A stretch of 64,000 nucleotides of DNA from Burkholderiales bacterium UBA2463 (GTDB lineage: Bacteria > Pseudomonadota > Gammaproteobacteria > Burkholderiales > Burkholderiaceae_A): assembly GCA_002342295.1 (NCBI GenBank), contig DDPR01000008.1:212801-276800 (forward strand), in the 5' to 3' direction. The notes below the pieces were generated by a model. The model did not search any database. It was not told the origin of the DNA and saw nothing but the letters and a program-made list of their open reading frames with translations. Shown here in pieces: positions 60,746-64,000 of this stretch. The translations under genes and the position numbers were made by a program. Within the stretch, counting starts at the first letter, position 1, and every line of letters starts with the position of its first letter.

Positions 60746-61330
60746 TCAGGCGGGTGGCCGGGCCTTCAGAGCCCGGTCAATATCTTGTTGGATGGACCGA
60801 TCGCTTGGGGAGGTTACGCTCGAGTAGCTCTTGATAAGCCGGCCTTCGCGGTCGATGAGGTATTTGTGGAAATTCCAGCGTGGAAACTCGGTGGCCCTTC
60901 CGAGTTCGGCGAACAGAGGGTTCGGATTGGCCCGTGAGACGGAAGATTTTGCGAACATTGGAAACTTGACGCCATAGGTGTTGGTGCAGAACTCTGCAAT
61001 CTGTTTGCTCGTTCCTGGCTCCTGGTTTCCGAAGTCGTTCGACGGGAAGCCCAGGATCACCAGACCTGACTCCTTCTTATCCGCGTAGAGTTTCTCGAGC
61101 CCTTCGTACTGGGAGGTGAAGCCACAGAAACTGGCGGTATTGACCACGAGAATGACCTTCCCTGCATACTGGCAGAGTGACTGCGGAGCATCGTCTTGGA
61201 GTCGGGCGAAGGTATGGTTGAGCAGGGCCGGACATGCCTTCGGGGCCGCGCGAAGCTCGGGTGCGAGGCTGATCAGGAGGGTCGCGAGCAGGGTGAGGGC
61301 CGAGCGAGCGAAAAAAGCGCGTGCAGTCAT
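60746..61330 (-). CDS. Exported glutathione-peroxidase-family protein
   Basis: This 194-residue protein has a signal peptide (LTLLATLLISLAPELRA) and a peroxidase fold. The peroxidatic Cys69 is in NTASFCGFTSQYEGLE. The conserved glutamine is in FPSNDFGNQEPG, and the tryptophan is in PRWNFHKYLIDREG. It should reduce hydroperoxides in the periplasm, probably with a thioredoxin-like donor. It is the first gene of the leftward operon, 111 bases from the LitR-like gene start and 46 bases from the predicted -10. Confidence 0.92.
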   Translation of the reverse strand: MTARAFFARSALTLLATLLISLAPELRAAPKACPALLNHTFARLQDDAPQSLCQYAGKVILVVNTASFCGFTSQYEGLEKLYADKKESGLVILGFPSNDFGNQEPGTSKQIAEFCTNTYGVKFPMFAKSSVSRANPNPLFAELGRATEFPRWNFHKYLIDREGRLIKSYSSVTSPSDRSIQQDIDRALKARPPA

Positions 61331-61345
61331 GGGCTTAGGTCGTTC

Positions 61346-61359
61346 TTTGTCCTAGGCAG
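61346..61359 (+). promoter_or_regulatory. Possible operator half (14-mer, copy 1)
   Basis: TTTGTCCTAGGCAG lies between the predicted leftward promoter and the glutathione peroxidase start. It matches in 12 of 14 positions, in inverted orientation, the segment 61410-61423. Two related sites flanking one promoter suggest a regulator that binds both, such as the adjacent MerR-type protein. Confidence 0.45.
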
Positions 61360-61376
61360 GAAATAAACGGAGGCCT

Positions 61377-61405
61377 ATACTAGGGCTAACGCTATAGCGC
61401 GTCAA
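61377..61405 (-). promoter_or_regulatory. Predicted sigma70 promoter of the light-type operon
   Basis: On the minus strand TTGACG (61405-61400) and TAGTAT (61382-61377) are separated by exactly 17 bases and point toward the glutathione peroxidase gene. The spacer contains the perfect palindrome CGCTATAGCG (61390-61399). A regulator bound inside the spacer is the usual MerR-family arrangement, so the divergent LitR-like protein is the likely controller. Confidence 0.55.
61390..61399. promoter_or_regulatory. Palindrome CGCTATAGCG within the promoter spacer
   Basis: A perfect 10-base palindrome lies wholly inside the 17-base spacer of the predicted leftward promoter. It is a candidate operator for the MerR-type regulator. 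It could also be a fortuitous GC-flanked TATA. Confidence 0.45.
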
Positions 61406-61409
61406 TCAA

Positions 61410-61423
61410 CTGTCTAAGACAAA
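61410..61423 (-). promoter_or_regulatory. Possible operator half (14-mer, copy 2) with perfect inverted repeat
   Basis: TGTCTAAGACA (61411-61421) is a perfect inverted repeat around a central A, just upstream of the predicted -35 of the leftward operon and 20 bases before the LitR-like GTG. Read on the minus strand, 61423-61410 matches copy 1 (61346-61359) in 12 of 14 positions. Confidence 0.5.
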
Positions 61424-61441
61424 TTAGGACGCTGCCCCACC

Positions 61442-62368
61442 GTGGATCAGGCCGTAAAACCCACCGTGTACCTCAGTATCGCTGCTGTTGAGCGCGACAC
61501 GGGCTTATCCAAGGACACTCTAAGGGTATGGGAGCGACGTTACGGCTTTCCAGCGCCACAGCGAGATCAGTTTGGCGAGCGAATCTACCCCGTGGAGCAG
61601 GTTGAACGCCTGCGCGCCATTCGGCGGCTGATGGATGCAGGACACCGGCCGGGCAAGATCATGCCCTTGTCTGACTCTCAGCTTCGGGCCCTCGGAGATC
61701 GTCTTGCTGCGGTCTGCTCAACCAGGCCTCGCGAGGCGCGTGCTGAGATTGATGACCTTCTGGGACTGGTTCGTCGACATGATGTTGACGAGCTCAGGCG
61801 AGACCTCGGACAGCGGGTTTTGCGACTCGGCCTTGCAAGGTTCGTGACCGAGTTGGCCGCGCCCCTCATCGCCCGAGTCGGAGAGAGTTGGGCCCGAGGC
61901 CAGCTCGAGGTTTTCGAGGAGCACCTCTTCACTGAATCGATGCAGATCGTGCTTCGTCAGGCGATTGGGGTCATTCCCCAGGGCGTGAATGGTCCCCGGG
62001 TCCTGCTCACGACCTTTCCGGGGGAGGCGCATGGCATGGGGCTTCTCATGGTGGAGGCCATCCTGGCCCTTGAGGGCTGTCATTGCATTTCATTGGGCGT
62101 TCAGACACCCATTCTGGACATCGCGCTGGCCAGCGAGAGCCAGGATATTGACGTGGTGGTGGTGTCCTTTTCCGAGAATGCCGGCCCGTCTGCGATGGTG
62201 GATGGACTGACCCTCCTTCGCCAGAGACTCTCGCCCCATCGGGAGGTCTGGGCTGGAGGGCGCTGTCCCGCGCTCAGCCGGCGGGCTCCCGATGGGGTCC
62301 GCGTTGCGGTGGAGTTCGAGGCGCTTTTGAGGCTTCTCGCCGAATGGCGAGAGGCACATGCGGGCTGA
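61442..62368 (+). CDS. LitR/CarH-type B12-dependent photoreceptor regulator (MerR family)
   Basis: This 308-residue protein has an N-terminal MerR helix-turn-helix (YLSIAAVERDTGLSKDTLRVWERRYGFP, about 10-37), a four-helix B12-cap domain, and a C-terminal cobalamin-binding Rossmann domain. The light-sensing Wx9EH motif of CarH is exact: Trp150 then Glu160-His161. The B12-site motif is ExHxxG (Glu195, His197, Gly200) in PGEAHGMG. In this family adenosylcobalamin keeps a tetrameric repressor on DNA in the dark, and light breaks the Co-C bond and releases it. Translation starts at GTG 61442. It is divergent from the gpx-folE2-cfa-type operon, its probable target. Confidence 0.9.
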   Translation: MDQAVKPTVYLSIAAVERDTGLSKDTLRVWERRYGFPAPQRDQFGERIYPVEQVERLRAIRRLMDAGHRPGKIMPLSDSQLRALGDRLAAVCSTRPREARAEIDDLLGLVRRHDVDELRRDLGQRVLRLGLARFVTELAAPLIARVGESWARGQLEVFEEHLFTESMQIVLRQAIGVIPQGVNGPRVLLTTFPGEAHGMGLLMVEAILALEGCHCISLGVQTPILDIALASESQDIDVVVVSFSENAGPSAMVDGLTLLRQRLSPHREVWAGGRCPALSRRAPDGVRVAVEFEALLRLLAEWREAHAG

Positions 62369-62896
62369 CTAGGCCTCTTTTCGTGCAGACCTTGATGATG
62401 CCCCTGCGCCCGCGGACACTTTCTTTTTTCGAGCAGAAGGCTTCTTGGCGGAGGGCTCAGCTGGGCCTTGCTTACCCTGAGATACCTCGGCCTGATGTTG
62501 AAGGTTGTGCGCCGCTGCGATCAGTTGGTTGAACTGATCCTGCATGGATGACCACCACCACGATGCCTGCTCCGCGGCCTTCTCTAGCGCCGAGGAGTCC
62601 AGGGCTGCCTCTTTTGGCTGCTCGGTCTCCGGTGCCTTGCCCATCTCTCCCATGGCCTGCCGAAAGGATTGGATGGCTGCGAGCGTTCCAAGCTGGATTT
62701 CGAGACCCTGAATGGTCGTCTTGAGCATATTCAAATTAAAAGTCAGCCACTGCTCGACAGTCTTGAGGTTGGCAATTCGCCGCTCGATTTCCTCTGGGTC
62801 GCTGGTTGGCAGGGCTGATGACGCAAACGGCATACCCCCAGTCATTCCTGACCAGCTTGATTTGAGAAAGGAAAAGGGGTCGTTCGGGCTCTGCAT
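62369..62896 (-). CDS. phaM: Polyhydroxyalkanoate granule protein PhaM
   Basis: PhaM activates PHB synthase and links storage granules to the nucleoid. The 175-residue protein has the family N-terminus DPFSFLKSSWSGM. A helical middle follows (EEIERRIANLKTVEQWLTFNLNMLKTTIQGLEIQLGTL). The C-terminus is lysine/alanine-rich and basic (SAKKPSARKKKVSAGAGASSRSARKEA), suited to DNA binding. It implies the organism makes polyhydroxybutyrate. Its start is 11 bases from the divergent DUF3108 gene. Confidence 0.9.
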   Translation of the reverse strand: MQSPNDPFSFLKSSWSGMTGGMPFASSALPTSDPEEIERRIANLKTVEQWLTFNLNMLKTTIQGLEIQLGTLAAIQSFRQAMGEMGKAPETEQPKEAALDSSALEKAAEQASWWWSSMQDQFNQLIAAAHNLQHQAEVSQGKQGPAEPSAKKPSARKKKVSAGAGASSRSARKEA

Positions 62897-62907
62897 AGCG
62901 CGAGTGT

Positions 62908-63897
62908 ATGCCGTCTAAATCTGTTCGGGGCACTCGCTCGGGCCTGGTTCTTGGGGCGGTCACCCTCCTTCATCTCTTGATGCTTTGGATCTGGCTTGGG
63001 CCCCTCATCAAGATTGATGCCGAGCCAGAACCGGAGCCCGCCGCCCTCTCGGTGGCCATGATCCCCCAGCCTGAGAGGCCGGCCCCCCAGCCGAGGCCGA
63101 CCCAGCGAAGGCAAGCAAGCGAAAATCCACCAGAGAGGTCGCCCCTGCCCTCGCCAACGGAGGGACCAGCGCCTGGCGGTGCATCATCGGTGGGTGCGCC
63201 ATCGCCCCCGAGGGCGCCGCAAGATCTTCTGCCCAAGGCCGGCCACCTTGCGATGGAGGCCTACTGGGGTGAGTATGCGTTGGGCGCGCGCCCACTGGGG
63301 CGCGGTCAGCTCGACATTGCGTTCCCCTCAGAGGACCGCTACACGCTCTCGTTAACGGCTCGCGCTGTCGGATGGGCCGCCATCTTTGTTCCGGGGACGG
63401 TGAGTTTTCAGAGCGAAGGCCGTCTGACCTCGGCCGGGCTTGTTCCAGAGGTCTTCCGCCAAGTGACTCCTCGTCGAGGACTTGTCGAGAGCCGGTTCGA
63501 CTCTACGAGCGCGACCGCCCAGCTTGAGCCCAGCCAACCGAAGGTCGATCTGCCGCAAGGTTTTCAAGACCGCTTGAGCGTCGTCTTCCAACTCGCCTGG
63601 GTGGGTGAGTCCCAGGTCGGCGGCCTCCTCGCGGGCCAACGGTTCGAGGTAGCCCTGGCCGGGCGCAAAGAGGTGCGGACACTGGTTTTTACCGTAGAGG
63701 ATCGAGAGGAACTGGTTCTGCCCGGAGGCATATTGGTCTCGGCCATTCGAATCGCCAGCGACCCCTTTGAATTTGCCCGTCAAGGCCAGATTCAGGTCTG
63801 GCTCGACCCCTCAGATCGGCATTTTCCGGCCCGAATCCTCTACAAGGAACCCTCCGGTCGGGCACTGGACTTTCTGGCCATTCGCTCACCGTCCTGA
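62908..63897 (+). CDS. DUF3108 domain protein with membrane anchor
   Basis: This 329-residue protein has one N-terminal hydrophobic helix (LVLGAVTLLHLLMLWIWLGPL, about 13-33) and a long proline-rich linker (50-105). A beta-rich periplasmic DUF3108 domain follows, with WGEYALGARPLGRGQLDIAF, GWAAIFVPGTVSFQSEGRL and LDPSDRHFPARILYKEPSGRALDFLA. The function is unknown. The TonB-like layout (anchor, proline-rich spacer, periplasmic domain) suggests reach across the periplasm. tRNA-Tyr begins 45 bases after its stop. Confidence 0.87.
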   Translation: MPSKSVRGTRSGLVLGAVTLLHLLMLWIWLGPLIKIDAEPEPEPAALSVAMIPQPERPAPQPRPTQRRQASENPPERSPLPSPTEGPAPGGASSVGAPSPPRAPQDLLPKAGHLAMEAYWGEYALGARPLGRGQLDIAFPSEDRYTLSLTARAVGWAAIFVPGTVSFQSEGRLTSAGLVPEVFRQVTPRRGLVESRFDSTSATAQLEPSQPKVDLPQGFQDRLSVVFQLAWVGESQVGGLLAGQRFEVALAGRKEVRTLVFTVEDREELVLPGGILVSAIRIASDPFEFARQGQIQVWLDPSDRHFPARILYKEPSGRALDFLAIRSPS

Positions 63898-63942
63898 ATT
63901 TGACACTCTCGCGCGAAAGACGGATAGTTACGGGTTCGTCGT

Positions 63943-64000
63943 GGAGGGGTGCCCGAGTGGCTAAAGGGGGCAGACTGTAAATCTGTTGGCTTACGCCTAC
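63943..64000 (+). tRNA. tRNA-Tyr (anticodon GTA), cut by window edge
   Basis: GGAGGGGT starts the acceptor stem, followed by the D-arm GCCCGAGTGGCTAAAGGGGGC and the anticodon arm CAGACTGTAAATCTG with anticodon GTA. A long variable arm of class II type begins (TTGGCTTACGCC...). The T-arm and 3' end lie beyond position 64000. In many bacteria this gene is followed by tRNA-Gly and tufB. Confidence 0.93.

Noticed and set aside
1..64000. CRISPR arrays, insertion sequences, rRNA genes, toxin-antitoxin pairs
   Set aside because: No regularly spaced direct repeats, transposase motifs, rRNA sequence or small paired toxin genes could be found by reading both strands.

Overview
The window is a stretch of bacterial chromosome around the replication origin. 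It is GC-rich, very densely coded and free of rRNA operons, insertion sequences, phage genes and CRISPR arrays. Gene content and order point to a betaproteobacterium, most likely in Burkholderiales. The main indicators are DUF4390-rsmB-htpX-fmt-def, dnaA-dnaN-gyrB without recF, mnmG-rsmG-parA-parB-atpIBEFHAGDC-hemE-priA, the DUF493-lipB-lipA block, a free-standing heptose-1-P adenylyltransferase, PhaM, FolE2 and a DUF3108 protein. The species is not identified.

Layout. 1-4047 (minus): end of a DUF4390 gene, then rsmB, htpX, fmt, def. 4152-7596 (plus): dprA and topB. 7593-13785 (minus): a 5'-nucleotidase, gyrB, dnaN, dnaA. 13898-17768 (plus): rpmH, rnpA, yidD, yidC, mnmE. The dnaA flanks carry DnaA-box-like sites and are the likely origin. 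17743-19258 (minus): a short asparaginase-like protein and pdxA. 19293-22735 (plus): a TSUP permease, a succinate-semialdehyde-type dehydrogenase and a zinc alcohol dehydrogenase. A parS site follows, then mnmG, rsmG, parA, parB, the whole F-type ATP synthase operon, hemE and priA (to 37552). An AT-rich gap with three DnaA-box-like sites precedes priA.

37553-51122: coq7, a membrane-anchored cytochrome c, tRNA-Arg(CCG), dgkA, argS, a SPOR protein, dsbA, rsmI, yraN, a dolP-like BON lipoprotein, a TlpA-like thioredoxin, and lipA, lipB, DUF493, a D-amino-acid aminotransferase and a DacA-like protein in one run. An alpha/beta hydrolase, a 2Fe-2S thioredoxin-like protein and a VanZ protein follow. 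The DacA-like protein has lost all three penicillin-binding catalytic motifs. 51132-52768 (plus): birA and coaX.

52713-62368 is the most unusual part. A MerR-family, B12-binding regulator of the LitR/CarH photoreceptor type is transcribed away from up to eleven tightly packed genes: glutathione peroxidase, folE2, an FAD oxidoreductase, DUF1365, a cyclopropane/furan fatty acid-type methyltransferase, a chalcone-isomerase-like protein, a DUF3833 lipoprotein, an SDR, an NTF2-like protein, a ferritin-like protein and rfaE2. The 111-base gap between them holds a promoter on the operon strand, with a palindrome inside its spacer and a related 14-mer repeated in inverted orientation. This looks like a light- or singlet-oxygen-responsive membrane-lipid and redox operon without a photolyase in the window. 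The window ends with phaM, a DUF3108 gene and the start of tRNA-Tyr.

Genes are commonly joined by 4-base start/stop overlaps (ATGA, GTGA, TTGA). Two essential genes appear to use rare start codons in this setting: parA (CTG) and hemE (ATA, or a truncated TTG form). No gap longer than 300 bases lacks a gene.
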